Assembly (NCBI GenBank): GCA_007127575.1
Contig: SKZC01000210.1
Location: 1 to 6,229, forward strand
Direction of reading: 5' to 3'
DNA length: 6,229 nucleotides
Source of the DNA: Gemmatimonadota bacterium
Lineage (GTDB): Bacteria > Gemmatimonadota > Gemmatimonadetes > Longimicrobiales > Gaopeijiaceae
This document shows positions 1 through 5,561 of this stretch, in pieces (the stretch's first letter is position 1; every line of letters begins with the position of its first letter). The notes beneath the pieces were generated by a model, which had not been told where the DNA came from, ran no database searches, and saw only the letters and a list, made by a program, of their open reading frames with translations. The position numbers were made by a program, and so were the translations under genes.

Positions 1-116
1 CTATTCCTGGTCTTCGCACTTCGTGCTCAGGTACTCGCTTCGCTCATGTTCGTCGCGCCTAGCCACAGCGGCGCTTCGGCACCCTCGGTGCTTCAACGAA
101 CCTCTGACTCGGGACA
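1..116. repeat. Cluster of small hairpins downstream of the minus-strand operon
   Basis: No gene is supported here. The stretch holds at least three short perfect inverted repeats: GCAC/GTGC at 16-19 and 23-26 (3-base loop), GCGCC/GGCGC at 55-59 and 70-74 (10-base loop), and GCACC/GGTGC at 79-83 and 87-91 (3-base loop). Read on the minus strand, the spacers repeat words of the type CGAAG and GCGAAGC. This resembles the REP-like hairpin clusters found between bacterial genes. It lies directly after the TAG at 117-119 that ends the minus-strand operon, so it could protect or end that transcript, but no T-run follows any stem and it is not a classical intrinsic terminator. The frame from position 1 to the TAG at 118-120 is open on the plus strand, but nothing in it looks like a protein. 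Confidence 0.4.
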
Positions 117-1235
117 CTAGAGCACCACTCCCGCGGGACCCCAGGAGAGCTGCCGGAAGGCGGGCCGACCTTCCCCCGGATGGGGAAGAACCTCGGCGAT
201 CAGACGAAAGTCCGCAGGAAATCGCTCGGGCACGGATCCGTTCGAGACCACCAGGAGCTGTCCCGCATGGCCGTGTGTCTGGTTCAGGAGGTGTAGGGCC
301 CTCCGGCACGTCTCCTCGGGAAGGAGGTCCAGGAGGCCTGCCAGAATCAGGACGCGGTCCACAGGTCCCCGAGACAACTCGTGGAAGGCCAACTCGAGGG
401 ACAGCAGTAACACCACGTGATCCTCCGAATCCACCGGTCCAAACGTGCTCCCCCCCTCCACCACCTCGAGTCGTTCCTTGCGTCGCTGGAGGCCCCCCAG
501 CCGTCCGGCGGTGAGCCGGGAGAGGAATTCCTCCGCCTGAGCGAGGAGGAGAGCTCCCATCTCGTGGCTGGAGCCATCCTCCTCCTGGACGGCCCCTCGG
601 TTCTCATGCCCGGAGTCGGACTCCGGTGACGTCTGGGCTCCAGAGCGAATCTCAGCCTGGAGCTCCAGGGCCTTGGTCTCCATGGTCCGAAGGTCCGGAG
701 GCTTCCACTCCAACTGCTCCCTCCGACGCTTCCACCAGCGGCCGTCCTGAACCAACCTCTCCCACTCCTCCTCCAGCGCCGACAGTACCTCGGGGTACCG
801 GTCTCCCAGGGTGACGCCGCATGTGGGGCAGGGGAGGTCGGGCCCGCGGATGCGGAGAGCCTGCAGACGAGGCTTCAGCTCCCGGGCCCGGTCACGGTAG
901 GTCAGGAGCTGGGTTTCGGCGTCCTGGCGTTCCCGAAGCCACTCCATGGTCCGAACGTCCAGGTCCCCTTCCAGCTCCAGGGCCTCCGCCCGCAGTGACT
1001 CCATCTCCGCACTCCGTCTCTGGGACCGCCTGGACTGCGGTTCGTCGAACTCTACCCCGGCCCGAAACCCTTCGCCTCCGTCTGCGTGCGTGACCCGGTC
1101 TCCACCTTCGGTCCCGAGCTGTCTCGAAAGCCGAAGGAAGAGCTCGTCCGGTAGCGTCTCCATCCCCACCCAGTGAACCGGTTCCAGGGAATGGACGAGT
1201 TCGGTGTTCGGGCCCATCCCACCTTTCCACATCAC
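117..1235 (-). CDS. Degenerate SbcC/Rad50-like (YhaN-like) ATPase portion with intact zinc hook
   Basis: This 372-residue frame resembles the C-terminal two thirds of an SMC-type repair ATPase of the SbcC/Rad50/YhaN group. Two charged helical arms, about residues 70-130 and 147-200, flank a zinc-hook motif CPTC at 136-139, which in Rad50 joins two molecules through one zinc ion. Residues 236-248 (EEFLSRLTAGRLG) match the segment that leads into the C-terminal ATPase lobe. The catalytic parts are missing: the signature region reads VDSEDHVVLLLSLELA (268-283) with no serine-glycine-glycine core, the Walker B position reads VDRVLILAGLLDLLPEE (292-308) with Ala-Gly where Asp-Asp/Glu belongs, and the expected switch histidine lies in VVSNGS (329-334). 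There is no Walker A; its remnant is at the end of the preceding frame. The frame opens with GTG then ATG immediately after the TAG of that frame and in phase with it. A separate restart at ATG 1216 is possible. It may be a nonfunctional fragment, a structural pseudoenzyme, or part of a read-through product. Confidence 0.75.
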   Translation of the reverse strand: MMWKGGMGPNTELVHSLEPVHWVGMETLPDELFLRLSRQLGTEGGDRVTHADGGEGFRAGVEFDEPQSRRSQRRSAEMESLRAEALELEGDLDVRTMEWLRERQDAETQLLTYRDRARELKPRLQALRIRGPDLPCPTCGVTLGDRYPEVLSALEEEWERLVQDGRWWKRRREQLEWKPPDLRTMETKALELQAEIRSGAQTSPESDSGHENRGAVQEEDGSSHEMGALLLAQAEEFLSRLTAGRLGGLQRRKERLEVVEGGSTFGPVDSEDHVVLLLSLELAFHELSRGPVDRVLILAGLLDLLPEETCRRALHLLNQTHGHAGQLLVVSNGSVPERFPADFRLIAEVLPHPGEGRPAFRQLSWGPAGVVL

Positions 1236-1238
1236 CTA
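1236..1238 (-). other. In-phase amber codon between SbcD-like and SbcC-like frames
   Basis: On the minus strand the TAG is followed at once by GTG ATG, and the frames on both sides are in the same phase with no gap. Residues before it (SLGTTL) and after it (VMWKGGMGPN) fit one continuous ATPase strand region. Removing the stop would give a single polypeptide of about 768 residues. TAG is also the stop at 117-119, so a genome-wide reassignment of TAG is not suggested. A point mutation, a sequencing error, low-level readthrough or stop-start reinitiation are all possible. Confidence 0.8.
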
Positions 1239-2423
1239 CAAGGTGGTTCCCAAGCTCGGAGCGCCCCTTGGACCATGATCCAAGGGAGCCAACCCGAAGG
1301 AGAGGACACGAAGGAGCTCCCTACGCACAGGAGGATCCCGAGCCACCAGGGCGCAGACCCCCGCCGGTAGCTCCAGGTCGGACCTCTCCCCCCCGACTTC
1401 GCCCCTCCGGATGAGCCGTTCCGCACGCACTGACGAAAGATCCGGCTCTGCGGGCATGGCCTCCGTCGAAGGCCTTTTCCCACTCCGCCCATCGTTCCAC
1501 GAGATCTGGAGGTGGGCGGCTCTGGCCCTCACTTGCGCCAGGGAGCGGTGTACGTCGAGGTGGTTTTCGGCAGGCCGCCGTCCCGGGATGGAAAGGTGGA
1601 GGATCTTCCCGTCCGGGCCTCCCGGGACATCCTCCAACGTTCGAGCCAGGTCCGGTGCCCCGGGCGTTGTGGAAGGGCCAGCGGGCATGACCGTGAGGTG
1701 CACCACCGTCCGGTCCGGAAGCGGATGAAACTGATGTTCGCCAGAGTCCAGGTCGAAGGTCACGAACCCCGGCTCCGGGTCGCCCGTGTGCCACCACGGC
1801 TCCGGATCGGTCCGGGCCAGAGCTCCCGCCTGAAGGACCCCAGGGCTCCACTCCCGAATGTGGGAGCCCAGCCCCACCGCCATGTAGTCCCACTGACTCG
1901 GGTCCACCTCGGGGCCAGGCCCTGGCCCCGGCTCACCCTGGACCGCCAGGACGTTCCACCGCGCCTCCTCCCGGGGACGGATGGCGGGAAAGGGCGAGTG
2001 CAGGACGGAACGGTGCGGCAGGAGGAGGACGTTCAGTCCCATATCGTCGAAGAACTGGGCCCGGGCCGTCGCTCCGGCCACGCTCACGCCGGGGAGGGAG
2101 GCGAAGATCTCCAGTGGGCCGGGCTCCGCCGGCCGCAAGGGAGTATCCCGTACACCCGCCACCAGGAACACGGGGACACCGGGCAGCCCACGGAGAAGCG
2201 CCTCCAGGCTCGATCCCAGCGCGGTGATGGCCCCAGGAGTGGGATGCGGACCATCGAAAACGTCTCCGGTGACGAGCACAAGGTCGGGTTGGAGCCGAAT
2301 CGTCTCGCGGGTGGCCGCACGAAGGGCCCGGGACAGGTCTCGCTCCCGGAGGTTCACCCCCCGTTCCTCCCGGGGAAAGAGCCGCAGCCCGAGACGGGGA
2401 TTGGAGAGGTGAGCCAGGATCAA
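1236..2423 (-). CDS. Degenerate SbcD/Mre11-like (YhaO-like) phosphoesterase with a pseudo-P-loop tail
   Basis: The protein (395 residues from the TTG start) follows the Mre11/SbcD/YhaO layout, in which a two-metal phosphoesterase cuts DNA together with an SbcC/Rad50 ATPase. Motif II is kept (GDVFDG, 53-58). The other metal ligands are changed: motif I DxH reads NPR (8-10), motif III GNHD reads GVRD (90-93), the motif IV histidine is Gln (VQGEP, 161-165), and GHxH reads GLGSH (184-188). The segment WDYMAVGLGSHIREWSPGV and AGALARTDPEPW (199-210) still mark the family clearly. Residues 350-378 (starting LELPAGVCALVARDPPVRRE) look like the first strand and P-loop of an SbcC/YhaN ATPase, with the GPNGSGKS-type loop replaced by ARDPPVRR. 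Nuclease activity is therefore unlikely. The TTG at 2423 was chosen because it lies 4 bases after the upstream stop and gives the usual family N-terminus (MILAHLS); a GTG at 2489 would add 22 residues and overlap the upstream gene by 62 bases. Confidence 0.8.
   Translation of the reverse strand: MILAHLSNPRLGLRLFPREERGVNLRERDLSRALRAATRETIRLQPDLVLVTGDVFDGPHPTPGAITALGSSLEALLRGLPGVPVFLVAGVRDTPLRPAEPGPLEIFASLPGVSVAGATARAQFFDDMGLNVLLLPHRSVLHSPFPAIRPREEARWNVLAVQGEPGPGPGPEVDPSQWDYMAVGLGSHIREWSPGVLQAGALARTDPEPWWHTGDPEPGFVTFDLDSGEHQFHPLPDRTVVHLTVMPAGPSTTPGAPDLARTLEDVPGGPDGKILHLSIPGRRPAENHLDVHRSLAQVRARAAHLQISWNDGRSGKRPSTEAMPAEPDLSSVRAERLIRRGEVGGERSDLELPAGVCALVARDPPVRRELLRVLSFGLAPLDHGPRGAPSLGTTL
1265..1286 (-). 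other. 8-bp stem-loop just upstream of the in-phase amber
   Basis: A perfect inverted repeat, CCCTTGGA and TCCAAGGG with a six-base loop, lies inside the coding region (residues PLDHGPR) about 26 bases before the TAG on the minus-strand message. Stimulators of stop-codon readthrough normally lie after the stop, so a link with readthrough is doubtful. It may simply reflect GC-rich coding sequence. Confidence 0.35.
1910..1930. repeat. 21-base palindrome encoding a Gly-Pro run
   Basis: Ten-base arms CGGGGCCAGG and CCTGGCCCCG mirror each other around a single C. It sits inside the SbcD-like frame and encodes the low-complexity stretch GEPGPGPGPEV (163-173), just after the lost motif IV position. 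The Gly-Pro alternation by itself favours GGNCCN codon palindromes, so it may be a by-product of amino acid composition. Confidence 0.5.
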
Positions 2424-2427
2424 CCGC

Positions 2428-3801
2428 TCACCCGTCCTCCGCCCCGGCACCAGCGGATTCCTCTCGGTAGGCCGCACCCTCCGCCGCACCGATCATCCGA
2501 AAGCCCTCCAGCTCGTCGGGAAGATCCAATCCGCGATTCGCCAAGACCACGACGACCTCGTCTTCCTTCACAAAGGCACGCCGAAAAGGCAAGCGCCCGG
2601 TCTGCAGACCGATGAGAGGCTCCAGATAAGGGTGATCCAGGCCCCGGTCGCCATCCTCCGGAAGCGCCAGGCCATAGGCCACCACAACCCCGCTGGGACG
2701 CAGCAAGGAGTCCAGCCAGGGGAGGAGGTGTTGGAGTCGAAGGGGGGTGGGGAGGTCCCCTTCCAGAGCCGAACCCGACACCGCCACCAGGTCCGCCTCG
2801 CCCAGGCCCTCGGTCCCTCCCCATCCCGGCGGTCCGTGATGGATCTCCACCCCGTCCCCTTCATCCACTTCGAAATGGCCATAGGCCATTTCGGTGACCA
2901 ACGGGTCCTCCTCGAGGACGACGACCCGGCATTCCGTTCGGTCTCTTCGAAGCAATCGGGGAAGAGTCAGGGCTCCCGCCCCTACGAAGAGTGCGGAGCG
3001 GGGCCCGTCCAATTGCTGGATCAGGGACCACACCGCTCGCTCCTCCGGCAACTCCGGGGAGCCGTTCTCCGATTCCAGACCCACGACCCGGCCGTTCCGG
3101 AGCAAGGCTCGATGAACTCGGCGCGGCCGGCCCCGGATCCGATGTTCCACCTGGAGCTCCCCCCGGTGGGAGGTCCGAACGGCGACGGTTTTCACAACCG
3201 TCACCTGGTCCAGGATCCATCCATGGATCAGTGCTCCGGCGGAGAGCAGGACCACACAGACGAGAAGGAGGTGAGGGGCCGAGAATCGAGGGAAGAGGAT
3301 GAATCCTGTGGCTAGAAAGCCGGCCCCCACCCCCAGGATCACCGCCATGCCCGGTGAGACCCTGGAGGCGTCGGGTGGGGGGTGGAGCACCGAATCCTCC
3401 CGGGTCATCACCCCCAATAGCGAGCCCCCGAAGAAGAGAGGGAGCCCGGCGAGGAGAGCCAGGCCCAGCGCCTGAGACCAAGGCTGGACCCCGAAGGCCC
3501 CGAAGTACTCCCAGGCGCCGGCGAACACCACGGCTCCGGTAAAGGCCACCAGAGTCAAGAGCCACCGGAGCCGCACCGCCTCCGTAGGACCCACCGGGTC
3601 CACGATCCGGCCCGCCCAGAGCCCGAAAGCCAAAGTTCCCGCCAGGGTGGCCAGAATCACGGACAGAGCCCGCAAGAACCCGACCCCTCCATAGAGAAGG
3701 AGGCCAACCGCCACTTTCGCGGCCACGGCAAGACACGCCCCCAGTATGAACGGCGGGAGGAGGAAGCTATACCGCCAGTGCTGCTCGATCCTCCTCACCA
3801 T
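2428..3801 (-). CDS. Six-TM membrane protein fused to a spermidine synthase-like domain
   Basis: The 457-residue protein has six likely membrane helices (about 13-37, 42-64, 79-98, 109-131, 150-171 and 174-197) and then a soluble domain. That domain has the Rossmann features of the spermidine synthase/methyltransferase fold: a nucleotide loop VGAGALTLPR (273-282) and the acidic strand end VVLEEDP (294-300) followed by LVTEMAYGHF. True spermidine synthases carry a catalytic Asp after the YD(V/I)I strand; here that place reads ADLVAVSG (336-343), with Ser instead. Polyamine synthesis is therefore unlikely, and the natural substrate is unknown. Bacterial genomes contain many such membrane-anchored spermidine synthase-like proteins without an assigned reaction. 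The ATG overlaps the TGA of the flavin reductase gene (ATGGTGA), which implies coupled translation; a GTG three bases later is the alternative start. The stop at 2428-2430 lies 4 bases before the SbcD-like start. Confidence 0.8.
   Translation of the reverse strand: MVRRIEQHWRYSFLLPPFILGACLAVAAKVAVGLLLYGGVGFLRALSVILATLAGTLAFGLWAGRIVDPVGPTEAVRLRWLLTLVAFTGAVVFAGAWEYFGAFGVQPWSQALGLALLAGLPLFFGGSLLGVMTREDSVLHPPPDASRVSPGMAVILGVGAGFLATGFILFPRFSAPHLLLVCVVLLSAGALIHGWILDQVTVVKTVAVRTSHRGELQVEHRIRGRPRRVHRALLRNGRVVGLESENGSPELPEERAVWSLIQQLDGPRSALFVGAGALTLPRLLRRDRTECRVVVLEEDPLVTEMAYGHFEVDEGDGVEIHHGPPGWGGTEGLGEADLVAVSGSALEGDLPTPLRLQHLLPWLDSLLRPSGVVVAYGLALPEDGDRGLDHPYLEPLIGLQTGRLPFRRAFVKEDEVVVVLANRGLDLPDELEGFRMIGAAEGAAYREESAGAGAEDG
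2436..2440 (-). promoter_or_regulatory. Ribosome binding site supporting the TTG start of the SbcD-like gene
   Basis: GGAGG on the minus strand, inside the end of the membrane protein gene, lies 12 bases before the TTG at 2423. The spacing is a little long but nothing better serves the alternative GTG at 2489, so it favours the short form that overlaps no gene. Confidence 0.45.
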
Positions 3802-4274
3802 CGGGGCCGCCGGAAGGCTCCGCGAAAGAAGAGAAGGGGTTCACCCTCCTCGGCCCCGCAATCCGCCACCTCACCGAACAGCACCGTGTGGTCCCCGGCG
3901 CCCAGAGTATTCCACATCCGACAGTCCAGCCAGGCCAGAGCCGTCTCCAGGACCGGGCTCCCGGTTTCTCGACTGGAGAACTCCACGTCTCGAAACCGCC
4001 GGTCGTGTCGATCCCCCGAAAACCGCCGGGCCAACCCCTCCTGGCCGGCCCCGAGGACATTCAGGGCGAAGGCCCCGGCATCCACGATGGGATCGTGGGA
4101 CGACGAAGCGCGATCGATACAAACCAGCACCAGCGGGGGATGGAGGGAGACGGAGGTCACTGCGTTGGCCGTGATGCCGAAAGGGACTCCTTCCTCCCCC
4201 AGAGCCGTCACCACCGTAACCCCGGTGGCGAAGGCCGACATGGCATCCCGGAATCGGGCCTGACTCACCGTCAC
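3795..4274 (-). CDS. Flavin reductase-like FMN-binding split-barrel protein
   Basis: This 159-residue protein fits the flavin reductase family (HpaC/NtaB-like), which binds FMN or FAD and uses NAD(P)H to make reduced flavin for a partner monooxygenase in the cytoplasm. Family landmarks appear in order: FRDAMSAFATGVTVVTA (8-24), GITANAVTSVSLHPPLVLVC (33-52), FALNVL (69-74), LARRFSG (81-87), and the C-terminal HTVLFGEV (129-136) and PLLFFRGAF (146-154). Length is normal for the family. The GTG start was chosen for the GGGAGGG nine bases upstream; a second GTG two codons later is possible. No monooxygenase lies in the window, so the partner is unknown. It is the first gene of the minus-strand operon and overlaps the next gene by 7 bases. 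Confidence 0.85.
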   Translation of the reverse strand: MTVSQARFRDAMSAFATGVTVVTALGEEGVPFGITANAVTSVSLHPPLVLVCIDRASSSHDPIVDAGAFALNVLGAGQEGLARRFSGDRHDRRFRDVEFSSRETGSPVLETALAWLDCRMWNTLGAGDHTVLFGEVADCGAEEGEPLLFFRGAFRRPRW

Positions 4275-4283
4275 CTCGTTCTA

Positions 4284-4290
4284 CCCTCCC
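4284..4290 (-). promoter_or_regulatory. Ribosome binding site of the flavin reductase gene
   Basis: GGGAGGG on the minus strand sits nine bases before the GTG at 4274. It decides this start over in-frame alternatives. No convincing -35/-10 pair was found upstream for the operon. Confidence 0.6.
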
Positions 4291-4361
4291 GGGACGTTCC
4301 ACGGCTTTACACGCAGCTCGCCATCGGGCTACGTTTCATTGCTCCCCACCGGGCCTCCCCG

Positions 4362-4371
4362 CAGGCGCCTG
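4362..4371. promoter_or_regulatory. Perfect 10-base palindrome between the divergent genes
   Basis: CAGGCGCCTG reads the same on both strands and lies in the middle of the divergent intergenic region. Such a dyad could be an operator for either direction, but with this base composition it could also arise by chance, and no known regulator site is recognised. Confidence 0.25.
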
Positions 4372-4374
4372 GGC

Positions 4375-4440
4375 GAGCCCATGGGGCTTCGTCCCCGCAA
4401 CGGGCGGGGGCCCTTTCTCAGGAGCGACGATCATGGGCTC
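4375..4440 (+). promoter_or_regulatory. Structured leader: 9-bp outer stem around an 8-bp GC hairpin
   Basis: GAGCCCATG (4375-4383) and CATGGGCTC (4432-4440) are perfectly complementary. Inside them GTCCCCGC (4391-4398) pairs with GCGGGGGC (4404-4411, one G-U pair) around a five-base loop. The right arm of the outer stem contains the ATG of the leader frame at 4433, so folding would hide that start. A competing hairpin, AGCCC/GGGCT (4376-4380 and 4384-4388), would open the outer stem. This suggests alternative folding controlling translation of the plus-strand genes. No known riboswitch class fits the whole element. The same repeats are present in minus-strand RNA if the flavin reductase promoter lies upstream. 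Confidence 0.4.
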
Positions 4441-4513
4441 TATACAGCGTGACCACGGGACGCCCCCCTTCGGACGCTCCGGACCACGGGGCCCGAGAAG
4501 TGACGGCTCATAG
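4433..4513 (+). CDS. Possible 26-residue leader peptide
   Basis: A short frame starts at ATG 4433, eight bases after AGGAG (4420-4424), a better ribosome site than any before the lipoprotein gene. It begins MGSIQRDHG, is rich in Gly, Pro, Arg and Ser, and ends with TAG at 4511-4513. A single base separates that stop from the lipoprotein ATG (TAGCATG), an arrangement typical of translational coupling. Its ATG lies in the outer stem of the leader structure. There is no run of one amino acid that would suggest classical attenuation. It could instead be a chance frame. Confidence 0.4.
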   Translation: MGSIQRDHGTPPFGRSGPRGPRSDGS

Positions 4514-4514
4514 C

Positions 4515-5561
4515 ATGTTCGTTCGACCCGCGACGCTGCGGTCCACGACGCTCCTCGTCATCCTCTGCCCGGTGATTCTAATTGGAGTCGGGGGTTGCGA
4601 CAACGTGGAATGGGGCGGCGTGGAGTGGTCCGTGGCTCCCCCGGAGGCCCCCTCCCACGCCACGTTCCCCGACGATGCCGACCTTCCGGATGCAGCGTCG
4701 GAGCCCCTGGACCTGGGACCCACCCTCTTCGTGGTGGAGCGGGGAGCGGACGGAGCCATAGCCTACCCAATCGCTGAGATGGGAGAGGGTGGTTTCCAGG
4801 ACCTTCCGGTGGAGGAGGACGAGCCCCGATTCCAAGAACGTTTTCTGGCCCAGCGCCTCTCCCCGGGTGCTGAGCTGGCCCTCTTCCATCGAGGGGGAAG
4901 GATGGGAAGCTTTATAGCTCAGGAAGCGTCGGAACCGGTCACCGGTCACTGCCGATCGCGGCCCGCCGTGAGTGGAGCAGTGGAGCTGCAGGACGGCGTG
5001 GGCCAGGTTCAGCGTTTCCTCGCCCTATCCAAGGGAGAGCACCCTCCGTTCTTTCCGGCGACCCACCTTCCCCTTCAGGAGGACGACTCGGACCGAGCCG
5101 CTGCGGTGACCGTGGCCACCCGCCTCCTCGGCCAACTGGGGGCACCCTGGCCTCCTTCCGTCCCGGACATTCTCGAGGAGCTGCAGCTCATCCCTCTCGG
5201 TGAGGGGCCCGAACCTTCTCTCACCTCCTCGTTCCTGTATGGAGATGAGATGGAGCCCGGTGAGGCATCCAGCCTGGCGTACTCCCTCTTCTTCCTCGCC
5301 TCCGTACCTGAGGCGGGGGCCGCCCCTGAAGCCGTCTGGTACTGGTACCAGCGCGAGGATGGGGGTGGAAAGGCATGGCCTCGGCTGGTGGGCACGCTTC
5401 CGCAGGAGGAAGGCCACTCTCCTGACCTGGTGCTGGAAATCGTGGGTCGAGACACCAACTCGTTCGCGATCCTCAGCTCCGGAAACGGGGACTGGGAGCT
5501 TTCCTTTCAGGAGTTCTGCCGAGAACACGACGGTCCCGACGAGGTGGGATCCGAGTTGTGA
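4515..5561 (+). CDS. Lipoprotein of unknown function
   Basis: The 348-residue product starts with a charged N-terminus and hydrophobic core (11-24) ending in a lipobox VGGC with Cys at 28, so it is likely a lipid-anchored envelope protein. The mature part is acidic and Gly/Pro/Glu rich, with only two further cysteines (146 and 335) that might form a disulfide. I recognise no domain. Segments such as LGPTLFVVERGADG (68-81) and AVWYWYQRED (273-282) suggest a beta-rich fold. The ATG 4515 is preferred because it follows the leader stop by one base; an in-frame GTG at 4500 would add five residues. The open frame extends much further upstream, but that part overlaps the flavin reductase gene on the other strand and is not coding-like. 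Its stop overlaps the start of the BtuF-like gene, so the two are probably co-translated and may act together, for example as an accessory of the uptake system. Confidence 0.7.
   Translation: MFVRPATLRSTTLLVILCPVILIGVGGCDNVEWGGVEWSVAPPEAPSHATFPDDADLPDAASEPLDLGPTLFVVERGADGAIAYPIAEMGEGGFQDLPVEEDEPRFQERFLAQRLSPGAELALFHRGGRMGSFIAQEASEPVTGHCRSRPAVSGAVELQDGVGQVQRFLALSKGEHPPFFPATHLPLQEDDSDRAAAVTVATRLLGQLGAPWPPSVPDILEELQLIPLGEGPEPSLTSSFLYGDEMEPGEASSLAYSLFFLASVPEAGAAPEAVWYWYQREDGGGKAWPRLVGTLPQEEGHSPDLVLEIVGRDTNSFAILSSGNGDWELSFQEFCREHDGPDEVGSEL

Noticed and set aside
117..119. Genome-wide readthrough or reassignment of TAG
   Set aside because: TAG also ends the SbcC-like frame, with TGA following seven codons later, and TGA ends other genes, so ordinary stop use is simpler.
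1..120. Open plus-strand frame from the left edge to TAG 118-120
   Set aside because: Short, contains the hairpin cluster, and its translation shows no protein-like pattern.
2424..2489. Longer SbcD-like start at GTG 2489
   Set aside because: Adds a basic, Pro-rich stretch not seen in the family and overlaps the membrane protein gene by 62 bases; the TTG at 2423 gives the normal N-terminus and has GGAGG upstream.
1512..2615. Long plus-strand frame of 367 codons opposite the SbcD-like gene
   Set aside because: Low-complexity Arg/Pro/Gly composition without domain features; it is antisense to a frame with clear family motifs in GC-rich DNA.
4441..4446. TATACA as a -10 promoter element
   Set aside because: No -35-like hexamer at suitable spacing and it lies downstream of the leader ribosome site.
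3888..4514. Upstream extension of the lipoprotein frame
   Set aside because: It runs antisense to the flavin reductase gene and would bury the signal peptide and lipobox in the middle of the protein.
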